Below, piece by piece: positions 40,047 to 47,913 of a DNA stretch of 64,000 nt. The position numbers and the translations under genes were made by a program. Each line of letters starts with the position of its first letter. Within the stretch, counting starts at the first letter, position 1. The notes under the pieces are model-generated. The model saw only the letters and a list, made by a program, of their open reading frames with translations, had not been told where the DNA came from and ran no database searches. Origin of the DNA: Rhodococcoides kyotonense (GTDB lineage: Bacteria; Actinomycetota; Actinomycetes; Mycobacteriales; Mycobacteriaceae); assembly GCF_900188125.1 (NCBI RefSeq), contig NZ_FZOW01000001.1:153368-217367 (forward strand), given 5' to 3'.

Positions 40047-40813
40047 GCGCCCGTGGTCGGGAGGGCCTCCAGATTGGTGAGGTTCTCGAGGCTGATGCGG
40101 CGCTGGTCGTACAGCTTGACCGACACCGGGTACGTCTCGTCGTTGCCCAGGTCGGGCCCGAACGTGTCGGTGCCCAACGCGCCCCGTGTGGCGAGCTTGC
40201 CGGTGTCGATCAACCACTGAGCGGCGGCCTCGGAGAAGCCGGGCTGATGCGTCACACCGTCGGCGTCGGCGTTGACGTACGCGTCGGTACCCCACCGAGA
40301 TTCCCACCCGGTCCACAGAATCACCGCGGCGCCGGGAGGAATGGATCCGTGCGCGCTCTCCCACCCCTGCAGATCGGCGACGGTCACCGCGTAATCGGCG
40401 TCCGCCGCGGCCTTCTCGCGGATGTCGATTTTCACCGCGGGCAGGAACAGATCCTCGGGTACGAGCTGATCGGCCGTCAACCCACCTTCCTGGAAGTGCG
40501 CGGGTGCACCCCAGTGCGAGCCGGTGTGCTCGCCTTCCTCGACGTTCTGCAAGTAGTACCCGTCCTCGGCCACCGTCGCGGCGGTCTCGAGCACGAACTC
40601 CGGGTCACCCGGGAAGATCGGCGTCGTCGCCGGATCGTTGACGTGCGACAGCGACACGATCCTGAGCAGTCTGTCCAAAGGTATCGACGGGGTCGGCAGA
40701 TCCGCCGAACCCGTACCCGGCGCGGCGTGCGCAAGACTCGGCCCCGCCAATCGCGCCCCTGCGACGACGGCCAAACCTGTTGCCACTCGCCGAATCAACT
40801 GCCTCCGGTGCAT
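39962..40813 (-). CDS. Tat-exported cyclase-family (arylformamidase-like) protein
   Basis: A 283-residue protein of the cyclase superfamily that includes kynurenine formamidase and isatin hydrolase. A twin-arginine signal is at residues 2-30 (RRQLIRRVATGLAVVAGARL, cleavage near AHA-AP), so it is folded before export. The mature part starts VSLSHVNDPATTPIFPGDP. The metal motif, normally HxGTHxDxPxH, reads HTGSHWGAPAH at 96-106: the metal-binding aspartate is glycine (residue 102). The C-terminal GAYILVGGPINRAGSGSP is family-typical. ATG 40813 has GGAGAGGGG upstream, better than the longer start at 40876. Substrate unknown; loss of Asp suggests altered metal binding or activity. Confidence 0.88.
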   Translation of the reverse strand: MHRRQLIRRVATGLAVVAGARLAGPSLAHAAPGTGSADLPTPSIPLDRLLRIVSLSHVNDPATTPIFPGDPEFVLETAATVAEDGYYLQNVEEGEHTGSHWGAPAHFQEGGLTADQLVPEDLFLPAVKIDIREKAAADADYAVTVADLQGWESAHGSIPPGAAVILWTGWESRWGTDAYVNADADGVTHQPGFSEAAAQWLIDTGKLATRGALGTDTFGPDLGNDETYPVSVKLYDQRRISLENLTNLEALPTTGAYILVGGPINRAGSGSPATIFGLIPRLP

Positions 40814-40882
40814 TCTCGACCCCTCTCCATCGTGTGACGTTCCCGGCGAGGACTCTATGCGCAGATCGAACCGCATGGTGTC

Positions 40883-42868
40883 TCAACCGATGCGGATCGG
40901 ATCTATCTGCACGCGTACGGCTTCGGTGTTCTTCCGGGCGCTGCGTACTGCCTGTGCGTCCGCGAGTGCTCGTGCCAGCGCTCCCCCGGCAGCGCGGGGA
41001 ACCCGCAGCAGAAGTCTCTGAACGTCCCCGGGCAGTCTGTCCTCGCCGCCGCCGGCCGGCAGTCGTTGTCCCTCGGGCAATTCCACCGGACCGAGAATCT
41101 CGGTCGGCTCCGGAAGTTCGGCAGCCTCGACGAGCGCCATGATCGCCGCCGTAGTGCCGTCGATCGCGGCGACGTGCACGGCCGGCGGAAACCGCACCTC
41201 GACGCGCTCGTCGAGCTGGCTGCGGGCGTGCCCGACCGGGTCCCACCGCACCAGGGCTTGCACCGTCGGGATCTCGGATTCGGCCACGACCACGACACGA
41301 CCGCCCGACGTCCCGGGTCGCACGAGCGCAGCCGCCGTCATCCAGCGCCGCAAGGTCTCCTCGGCCGCACGCAGATCGGCGCGGCCGAGCAGAGCCCACC
41401 CGTCGAGCAGAAGCGCGGCCCCGTAGCCGTCTTCGGTCCACGGCTCGGCGCCGACCGTCGAAATGACAAGGGAAGCACCGGCTTCGACGCTGTCGAGGAC
41501 CGTGGATCCACCCGACGTCCGGACCGGCACGCCAGGAAAGGCTCGACCGAGCTCCTCGGCCGTTCGATGTGCGCCGATGACGACCGCGCGCAGTGCACGC
41601 GACCCACACACGTTGCAGCGATGGTTGGCGTCGGGGATGCCGCACCACGAACACGTCGGGCTGGCGGCGCCGTCCGCCCCCGGCCCCGACGGCAGCGCGA
41701 GTGGCCCGTTGCACCTGCGACATCGCGCCGGGTTTCGACACTTGCCGCACGCGAGCGACGGGATGTACCCCCCGCGTGGCACCTGAACCAGCACCGGCAT
41801 GTCGTTCTTCAACGCCGTGCGCGCGGCATCGAACGCGATCGCCGGTAACCGCGCGGCACGAGCGCCGGGATCACGGGCGAGCGCGTGGTCGCTGTCGGCC
41901 AGCGCGACGATGTGCGGCTGTCGATCACGAACGACATCGCGGGGAGCGACGAGATCGTGTGCCCACCCCGAATCCACGAGCGCTTCCGCCTCGGCGGTCC
42001 GCGCATGCCCGGCGAGCACGACGCCGCACCCGGTTCCGTGCGCACGCAGCAACGCGACCTCACGCGCATGGGGATACGGCGACCGGGGTTCGGCGTACCC
42101 GTCGTCGCCGTCGTCCCACAGCACGACGAGACCGAGATTCGCGGCAGGACTGAACACCGCGCTTCGAGTGCCGACGACGATCGACACGTCGCGCCGCAGA
42201 ACACCGAGCCACCGACGATAACGCTTGGCGGGCCCGAGCCCGGCAGACAATGCGCTGACGACGTCGGGGCCGGCGACCGCCTCGCACGCAGCCGCGACTC
42301 GGTCCAGATCGCGCTGATCCGGGACGAGAACGACCGTACTGCGACCTGTTGCGGCGCAGGCACCAGCCAGTTCGGCGATCCGACGCGCCCAGTCCTCCCC
42401 CGGCAGGGCCTGCCAGACCGCTCGCGGGTTGCGTCCGGCGCGGACCGCGTCGAGAAATGCGGTTCCGTGGGTGTAGTTGCCCCAGGCCGCCTCGTCGACG
42501 ACCGGATCCGGCACCGCTGGGCTGTCGGTTCCGGGTTCCGCCTCGACCTTGGCGTGCCGCGGCGGAACGGCCAGCCGGAGAACGTCGGCTCTGGTCCCGG
42601 CGTAGCGGTGTGCCACCGCCGTCACCAGCTCGCTGACCTCCGGCGTCAGAACCTGCTCGTCGGACACCACGCGATCGAGCCAGCCCAGCTTGCCGGTGTG
42701 TTCGCTCGTCGCCGTTCGCTCGACGACGAAACCGTCGACGAGCCGTCCAGCGAAACGGATACGAACACGAACGCCGACGAGCGCTGTCTCGGCGAACTCG
42801 GCCGGAACGAGGTAGTCGAACTCACGATCCAGGTGCGGCAACGGCAAGAGCGGCAGCACCCGAGCCAC
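40883..42868 (-). CDS. priA: PriA primosomal protein, actinobacterial helicase-less type
   Basis: Replication-restart protein. The N-terminal 3' DNA-binding domain (VARVLPLLPLPHLDREFDYLVP) and the zinc-binding cysteines (CGKCRNPARCRRCNGPL, CSWCG, CNVCG) are intact, but the Walker A GxTGSGKT is replaced by ALPGEDWARR and the DEAH box by WDDGDDGYAEP, so no helicase activity is expected, as in other actinobacteria. The frame is open to 42955, overlapping metK; I place the start at GTG 42868, which gives the family N-terminus (661 aa). That GTG lies in the loop of the hairpin after metK and lacks a ribosome site, so the start is uncertain. Confidence 0.92.
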   Translation of the reverse strand: MARVLPLLPLPHLDREFDYLVPAEFAETALVGVRVRIRFAGRLVDGFVVERTATSEHTGKLGWLDRVVSDEQVLTPEVSELVTAVAHRYAGTRADVLRLAVPPRHAKVEAEPGTDSPAVPDPVVDEAAWGNYTHGTAFLDAVRAGRNPRAVWQALPGEDWARRIAELAGACAATGRSTVVLVPDQRDLDRVAAACEAVAGPDVVSALSAGLGPAKRYRRWLGVLRRDVSIVVGTRSAVFSPAANLGLVVLWDDGDDGYAEPRSPYPHAREVALLRAHGTGCGVVLAGHARTAEAEALVDSGWAHDLVAPRDVVRDRQPHIVALADSDHALARDPGARAARLPAIAFDAARTALKNDMPVLVQVPRGGYIPSLACGKCRNPARCRRCNGPLALPSGPGADGAASPTCSWCGIPDANHRCNVCGSRALRAVVIGAHRTAEELGRAFPGVPVRTSGGSTVLDSVEAGASLVISTVGAEPWTEDGYGAALLLDGWALLGRADLRAAEETLRRWMTAAALVRPGTSGGRVVVVAESEIPTVQALVRWDPVGHARSQLDERVEVRFPPAVHVAAIDGTTAAIMALVEAAELPEPTEILGPVELPEGQRLPAGGGEDRLPGDVQRLLLRVPRAAGGALARALADAQAVRSARKNTEAVRVQIDPIRIG

Positions 42869-42888
42869 TGGTAGCTCGGGTGCTGCCG
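42851..42888 (-). terminator. 15-bp perfect hairpin after metK, overlapping the priA start
   Basis: Arms 42851-42865 and 42874-42888 pair perfectly around an 8-nt loop. It starts 15 nt past the metK stop. The probable priA start codon (42868-42866) lies in the loop, so the structure may serve as a terminator or attenuator and may control priA translation. Confidence 0.75.
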
Positions 42889-42903
42889 CTCGGGCAGTGC
42901 CGC

Positions 42904-44118
42904 TCAGAGACCCGCGGCCGCGCGCAGTTTGTCTGCGCGGTCCGTCGACTCCCACGGAAGCGCGATGTCGGTGCGCCCGAAGTGTCCGTACGCAGCGGTG
43001 GGTGCGTAGATCGGACGCAGCAGATCCAGATCACGGATGATCGCACCCGGACGCAGGTCGAACACCTCGGAGATGGCCGACTGGATCCTGGCCGGATCGG
43101 TCTTCTCGGTACCGAAGGTCTCGACGAACAGACCGACCGGAGCAGCCTTGCCGATGGCGTAGGCGACCTGCACCTCGATGCGGTCGGCCAAACCGGCTGC
43201 GACGGCGTTCTTGGCGACCCAGCGCATCGCGTAGGCGGCACTCCGGTCGACCTTCGACGGATCCTTGCCGGAGAACGCGCCGCCACCGTGGCGAGCCATG
43301 CCACCGTACGTGTCGACGATGATCTTGCGGCCGGTCAGACCGGCGTCACCCATCGGTCCGCCCAGAACGAACTTGCCGGTGGGATTGACCAGCAGGCGGA
43401 CGTCCGACGTGTCGAGCGTCGGAACATCGAGCTCGGCCAGCACCGAACCGAGAACCTTCTCGCGGATGTCCGGCGTCAACAGGTTGTCGAGGTCGATGTC
43501 GGCAGCGTGCTGCGTGGACACGACCACGGTGTCGAGGCGAACGGCGTTGTCACCGTCGTATTCGATGGTGACCTGAGTCTTGCCGTCGGGGCGCAGGTAC
43601 GGCAGAACACCGGACTTGCGGACCTCCGTGAGTCGACGCGACAGACGGTGCGCGAGCGCGATCGGCAACGGCATGAGCTCGGGGGTGTCGGTGTTCGCGT
43701 AGCCGAACATCAGACCTTGATCGCCTGCACCCTGGCGATCGATCTCGTCGTCGGACAGACCCTCGACGCGAGCTTCGTGCGAGTGGTCGACGCCCTGGGC
43801 GATTTCAGGCGACTGCGCGCCGATCGCGACGTTGACACCACAAGAGTTGCCGTCGAAGCCCTTGGCCGACGAGTCGTAGCCGATCTCGAGCACCTTGTCC
43901 CGCACGATCTTCGGGATGTCGGCGTACGCGGTGGTGTTGACCTCACCGGCGACGTGAACCTGGCCGGTGGTGACGAGCGTCTCCACTGCCACACGCGCAC
44001 GCGGGTCCTCCGTGAGCAGCGCGTCGAGAATCGAATCGCTGATCGCGTCACAGATCTTGTCTGGATGGCCCTCGGTCACGGACTCACTGGTGAAGAGCCG
44101 ACTGCCGGACTTGCTCAC
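42904..44118 (-). CDS. metK: S-adenosylmethionine synthetase
   Basis: Makes SAM from methionine and ATP. The 404-residue protein has the N-terminal [20 protein letters not shown], the ATP/phosphate motif [20 protein letters not shown] and the middle-domain [10 protein letters not shown]. Start GTG 44118 (VSKSGSRLF) has AGAGGA 7 nt upstream; the longer frame to 44178 lacks such a site. The 168-bp gap upstream (44119-44286) separates it from coaBC; no SAM riboswitch pattern was seen there. Confidence 0.97.
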   Translation of the reverse strand: MSKSGSRLFTSESVTEGHPDKICDAISDSILDALLTEDPRARVAVETLVTTGQVHVAGEVNTTAYADIPKIVRDKVLEIGYDSSAKGFDGNSCGVNVAIGAQSPEIAQGVDHSHEARVEGLSDDEIDRQGAGDQGLMFGYANTDTPELMPLPIALAHRLSRRLTEVRKSGVLPYLRPDGKTQVTIEYDGDNAVRLDTVVVSTQHAADIDLDNLLTPDIREKVLGSVLAELDVPTLDTSDVRLLVNPTGKFVLGGPMGDAGLTGRKIIVDTYGGMARHGGGAFSGKDPSKVDRSAAYAMRWVAKNAVAAGLADRIEVQVAYAIGKAAPVGLFVETFGTEKTDPARIQSAISEVFDLRPGAIIRDLDLLRPIYAPTAAYGHFGRTDIALPWESTDRADKLRAAAGL

Positions 44119-44280
44119 GGATTTCCTCTCGACGTGTTTCGTTGCCGATCGGAGCCCTGCTCCTCCCGGCACATACATTCACTACGGTCACGCTGGTACT
44201 GCTGCGACAAGCCTGGTGATTACACTTGGACACTCTGGGCGCACAACGAGACTAGTCGCGTGGACGGAACCTGTGCACCC

Positions 44281-44302
44281 TTCGAATCACCCGAGATTCG
44301 AA
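44281..44302 (-). terminator. 8-bp hairpin overlapping the coaBC stop
   Basis: TTCGAATC (44281-44288) and GATTCGAA (44295-44302) are perfect inverted repeats around ACCCGA and include the coaBC TGA. It is a candidate terminator or mRNA-end structure before metK. Confidence 0.45.
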
Positions 44303-45531
44303 TGCGAACCGTCGGAGAGAACGGACGTGACTGCATCGACGACCCGACTGGCCAGCAGTGCTTTCGAACCCGCCCCGAGGGCCGCTTCCGATCCGTCGGC
44401 TCCGAGCAGCCATCCGTCGTTGTGATCCACTTCGAACGCCTTGCCGTCGCCGACGGCGTTCACGACCAGCAGATCGCAGCCCTTGCGGTGCAGCTTCGCG
44501 CGCGCGTAGGTCAACACATCGCCGTGCTCGTCACCGGTCTCGGCCGCGAATCCCACTATGACAGTGGACTTTTCGATCTCGCCGTCGCGACGAGCCTCGA
44601 CGAGGCCGGCCAGGATGTCGTCGTTGCGGACCAGGGCGATCGAATCGGGCTCGTTCGCGCCCTTCTTGATCTTGCTCGTGGCGACGGAGGACGGACGGAA
44701 GTCGGCGACCGCGGCGGCCATGACGACCGCATCGGCGTCGACGGCATGCCGACGCACCGCTTCCTGCATGTCGGCGGCAGTTCTGACGCGCACGACCTCG
44801 ACAGCAGCGGGATCCGGCAGATCGGCAGTGAACCCTGCGATCAACGTCACACGTGCACCACGCTGGGCCGCGACTCGCGCGAGTGCGTAGCCCTGCTTTC
44901 CGGAACTGCGATTACCCAGGAACCGGACGGGATCCAACGGCTCACGGGTGCCACCGGCGGTGACCACGACCGATCTGCCTGTCAGATCCTGCGGCAGCGC
45001 GTCGGCACGCTCGGACAGCAGCATCGCCAGCGCGTGGATCTCCCCTGGCTCGGGCAGCCTGCCTGCGCCGGTGTCGCGGCCGGTCAGACGACCCGACGCG
45101 GGCTCGATCACCGTGACGCCACGGCTGCGCAACGTCGCGACGTTGGCCACGGTGGCGGGGTGCTCCCACATCTCGGTGTGCATCGCGGGGGCGACGACGA
45201 CGGGACACCGTGCGGTCAACAACGTCGCGGTAAGCAGATCGTCGGCTCGGCCTCCGGCTATCCGAGCGATCAGATCGGCGGTCGCAGGTGCTACGACGAC
45301 CAGTTCGGCTTCCTGACCGAGGCGAACGTGCGGCACCTCCGGCACGTCGGTGAAGACGCCGGTGTGTACCGGATTGCCGGACAATGCCTCGAACGTGGCA
45401 CGGCCGACGAACTCCAGCGCAGATTCGGTCGGGATGACTCGAACGTGGTCACCGTTCTCGGTGAAGCTGCGGATGAGGGAACAACTCTTGTAGGCGGCGA
45501 TACCTCCGCCTACACCGACGACTACGCGCAA
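44287..45531 (-). CDS. coaBC: CoaBC, phosphopantothenoylcysteine synthetase/decarboxylase
   Basis: Two consecutive steps of coenzyme A synthesis in one 414-residue protein. The N-terminal flavoprotein decarboxylase (about 1-190) has GVGGGIAAYKSCSLIR and PAMHTEMWEHPATVANV; the family asparagine after PAM is histidine here. The C-terminal synthetase has VVTAGGTREPLDPVRFLGNRSSGKQG and AAAVADFRPS. The start is TTG 45531 with AAAGGA 11 nt upstream. It follows rpoZ by 23 bp. Confidence 0.95.
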   Translation of the reverse strand: MRVVVGVGGGIAAYKSCSLIRSFTENGDHVRVIPTESALEFVGRATFEALSGNPVHTGVFTDVPEVPHVRLGQEAELVVVAPATADLIARIAGGRADDLLTATLLTARCPVVVAPAMHTEMWEHPATVANVATLRSRGVTVIEPASGRLTGRDTGAGRLPEPGEIHALAMLLSERADALPQDLTGRSVVVTAGGTREPLDPVRFLGNRSSGKQGYALARVAAQRGARVTLIAGFTADLPDPAAVEVVRVRTAADMQEAVRRHAVDADAVVMAAAVADFRPSSVATSKIKKGANEPDSIALVRNDDILAGLVEARRDGEIEKSTVIVGFAAETGDEHGDVLTYARAKLHRKGCDLLVVNAVGDGKAFEVDHNDGWLLGADGSEAALGAGSKALLASRVVDAVTSVLSDGSHSNLG

Positions 45532-45554
45532 CAGCTGGAGTCCTTTACCGGTTG

Positions 45555-45860
45555 TTATTCGCCTTCGGCGTGCTCGAGGAGATCGGAATGGATCTCGCGA
45601 AGAGCGATCGACAGGGGCTTCTCCTGCAGACCGGGCTCGACGAGCGGGCCGACGTACTCGAGGATGCCGTCACCGAGCTGGTTGTAGTAATCGTTGATCT
45701 GACGAGCACGCTTGGCCGCGTAGATGACCAGCGCGTACTTCGACGACGTGCGCGCAAGCAGCTCGTCGATGGGAGGGTTGGTAATCCCGAGCGGCGTGTC
45801 GTAAGCCGGGAGTGCGCTACGCGCGTCGAAGTCGGATCCGGCCACTGAAGTGCTGCTCAC
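45555..45860 (-). CDS. rpoZ: RNA polymerase omega subunit
   Basis: A 101-residue omega subunit that helps assemble RNA polymerase. [30 protein letters not shown] is the conserved helix region, and [10 protein letters not shown] the second. GTG 45860 has GGGAG upstream. Part of mihF-gmk-rpoZ-coaBC-metK order found throughout the order. Confidence 0.96.
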   Translation of the reverse strand: MSSTSVAGSDFDARSALPAYDTPLGITNPPIDELLARTSSKYALVIYAAKRARQINDYYNQLGDGILEYVGPLVEPGLQEKPLSIALREIHSDLLEHAEGE

Positions 45861-45940
45861 TATGAGATCTCCCTGAAATAGCGTGGTGATTGGTGCTGCA
45901 TGAAAGTCGTGGACAAACGACAGTCTCGAGGCTGAAATCC

Positions 45941-46543
45941 TCAGGAAGGACCGACCGACGAGCTACCGACCAACAAGGATACCAACTCTTCGCACGAATG
46001 GTCGACATCGGTATTGACTATCACCGTGTCGAACTCGTCCTGCGCAGCCAATTCCACCTTCGCGGTCTCGAGTCGTCGCTCGGTAGCCGCTGATTCCTCG
46101 GTCGCACGCGAGGTGAGCCGGTGGACGAGATCTTCCCAGGTCGGCGGTGCCATGAAGACCAGTTGCGCCTCGGGCTTGGACACCCGAACCGCCCGTGCTC
46201 CGGCGAGGTCGAGCTCCAGCAGAACCGGTTTACCCTCCTCCAGCGCTTTCTCCACGGGATCGGCGGGTGTGCCGGACCGATGCAGACCGCCGTGCACACT
46301 CGCCCACTCGAGCAGCTCACCGGCTTCGATCATGCGATCGAACTCGGCGGCGGTGACGAAGTGATAGTCCTCGCCGTCGATCTCGCCCGGCCTCGGATCA
46401 CGCGTGGTGACGGACACGCTGAACCACAATTCGGGCAGTGTGCGCCGGACGACCCGGACGACACTGGACTTACCGACACCGGAGGGACCGGCCAAAACGA
46501 TGAGCCGGCCCCTCCGATGGGGTGACGCGTCACTGTCGGACAC
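45941..46543 (-). CDS. gmk: Guanylate kinase
   Basis: Phosphorylates GMP to GDP. The 200-residue protein has the P-loop [11 protein letters not shown] near residue 19 and the GMP-binding stretch [23 protein letters not shown] 46543 is the start because GGAGG lies 8 nt upstream; an in-frame GTG at 46570 is open but poorer. It lies 27 bp after mihF. Confidence 0.96.
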   Translation of the reverse strand: MSDSDASPHRRGRLIVLAGPSGVGKSSVVRVVRRTLPELWFSVSVTTRDPRPGEIDGEDYHFVTAAEFDRMIEAGELLEWASVHGGLHRSGTPADPVEKALEEGKPVLLELDLAGARAVRVSKPEAQLVFMAPPTWEDLVHRLTSRATEESAATERRLETAKVELAAQDEFDTVIVNTDVDHSCEELVSLLVGSSSVGPS

Positions 46544-46570
46544 GTGCGCTACCTCCGCTTGTTCTCGCAC

Positions 46571-46891
46571 TCAGGCTTCGAAATCGAACTTGGTCAACAA
46601 TGCCTTGCGCTGGCGGTCGCCGAGGCCACGCAGCCGACGGGTCGGCGCGATCTCCAACTCGGTCATCAACTCCTGCGCCTTGACCTTGCCCACCTTCGGC
46701 AAGGCTTCGAGCAACGCCGACACCTTCATCTTGCCGAGGACCTCGTCGGTCTCCGCGTCTTTCAGTACCTGCTTGAGATCGGTACCGCCTCGCTTGAGCC
46801 GCTCTTTGAGCTCGGCCCTGATTTTACGGGCGGCAGCCGCCTTCTCCAGAGCTGCTGCGCGCTGCTCTGGGGTCAACTGGGGAAGCGCCAC
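46571..46891 (-). CDS. mihF: Actinobacterial integration host factor (mIHF)
   Basis: A 106-residue nucleoid-associated protein. The N-terminus is a long charged helix (PEQRAAALEKAAAARKIRAELKERLKRGG), followed by the helix-two-turn-helix domain with the DNA-contact segment LLEALPKVGKVKAQELMTELEIA. It binds and bends DNA and was first known as a factor for phage L5 integration. GTG 46891 follows GGAGGAAAC. The gene stands before gmk, as in mycobacteria. Confidence 0.96.
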   Translation of the reverse strand: MALPQLTPEQRAAALEKAAAARKIRAELKERLKRGGTDLKQVLKDAETDEVLGKMKVSALLEALPKVGKVKAQELMTELEIAPTRRLRGLGDRQRKALLTKFDFEA

Positions 46892-47045
46892 GTTTCCTCC
46901 GTCTCATCGTGGGTGGACAGTGCGCGGGTAGTGCAGTCTCGCGCACGTCGCCGGTGCTTCACCGATGGTCACCAGCAACAACAGCGACGTTACCGACGCT
47001 GGACCCGCATGGCTAACTTGCCCCCGGCGGCTACCGGACACCGTC

Positions 47046-47090
47046 GATGGTCTATGTGGGGCAGGAGCGGAGCCTGCAGGAGCGACCATC
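47046..47090 (-). terminator. Composite hairpin at the end of the pyr operon
   Basis: GATGGTC (47046-47052) pairs with GACCATC (47084-47090) and encloses a second stem GCAGG/CCTGC (47061-47077). The right outer arm includes two bases of the pyrF stop. Confidence 0.5.
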
Positions 47091-47913
47091 AAAGACTGTG
47101 CTCGATCTCGTCCCTGAGGGTTGCTGCGGCGTCGCGAAGAGCACTCACCGACGGCCCCGCAGCGAGCACTCCCCGAGAGGAGTTGGGCAGCAGAAACTCT
47201 CGCGATCCCGTGAAGATCTGGGCAAGATCCGAGACACCGGCACCCTGTGCGCCGAGGCCGGGCGCGAGAATCGGTCCGGAGAATTCCGACAGATCGAGGC
47301 CGTGATCACGCGTCGCACCGACGACGAGACCGACAGTGCTGAGTCCGTCGCCGTTGATCGCCGCCGACGCGTCGACGATCGATTGCGCGACGGACCGCTC
47401 ACCCGCTCGCGCACCCTGCAGTTGCGCGCCCTCGGCATTGGACGTCCGGGCGAGGACGAACACACCTCGACCGTTCTCGGCGGCCAGTGCGTACGTCTCG
47501 CGGAGCGAGTCGAATCCGAGGTACGGCGAGACGGTGACAGCGTCGGACGACAATGGCGATTCGGCGCCGAGCCACGTCTGTGCGTACGCGCTCATCGTGC
47601 TTCCGATGTCGCCTCTCTTGGCGTCGGCGACGACGAGGGTCCCGGCGCCACGCAGCACCGAAATCGTGCGTTCGAGCACCGCGTAACCCGCGCTGCCGTA
47701 GGCCTCGAAGAACGCGACCTGCGGCTTGACGACGGCCACCTCGCCGGCGAACGCCTCGACGCACAGTTCGGCGAACGTCTCGAGCCCGTCCGCGGACCGT
47801 GGCAGATCCCACGCGTCCAGCAGTGACGGATGCGGATCTATGCCGACGCAGAGCCGGCCGCGTGCCGCTGTCGCGGCACGCAACCGATCCGCCCAGGCGT
47901 CGTGACCGCTCAT
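47089..47913 (-). CDS. pyrF: Orotidine 5'-phosphate decarboxylase
   Basis: Last step of UMP synthesis. The 274-residue protein is the longer, type 2 form; [19 protein letters not shown] holds the catalytic Lys-Asp network, [12 protein letters not shown] is N-terminal, and [16 protein letters not shown] is near the C-terminus. ATG 47913 overlaps the carB stop (ATGA). Final gene of the pyr operon. Confidence 0.97.
   Translation of the reverse strand: MSGHDAWADRLRAATAARGRLCVGIDPHPSLLDAWDLPRSADGLETFAELCVEAFAGEVAVVKPQVAFFEAYGSAGYAVLERTISVLRGAGTLVVADAKRGDIGSTMSAYAQTWLGAESPLSSDAVTVSPYLGFDSLRETYALAAENGRGVFVLARTSNAEGAQLQGARAGERSVAQSIVDASAAINGDGLSTVGLVVGATRDHGLDLSEFSGPILAPGLGAQGAGVSDLAQIFTGSREFLLPNSSRGVLAAGPSVSALRDAAATLRDEIEHSL

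Noticed and set aside
42869..42955. Longer priA N-terminus starting inside metK
   Set aside because: The extra residues ([12 protein letters not shown]...) look like an out-of-frame reading of metK and the hairpin, and the family N-terminus begins at VARVLP. Not fully excluded because GTG 42868 has no ribosome site.
44119..44286. Possible SAM riboswitch upstream of metK
   Set aside because: I could not build the conserved SAM-I or SAM-II core; only a short GGAGC/GCTCC stem is present.
47061..47077. GCAGG-AGCGGAG-CCTGC resembling segments near 29800 and 54775
   Set aside because: Similarity is limited to a few bases inside coding sequence at the other places; best explained by chance and by the local hairpin.
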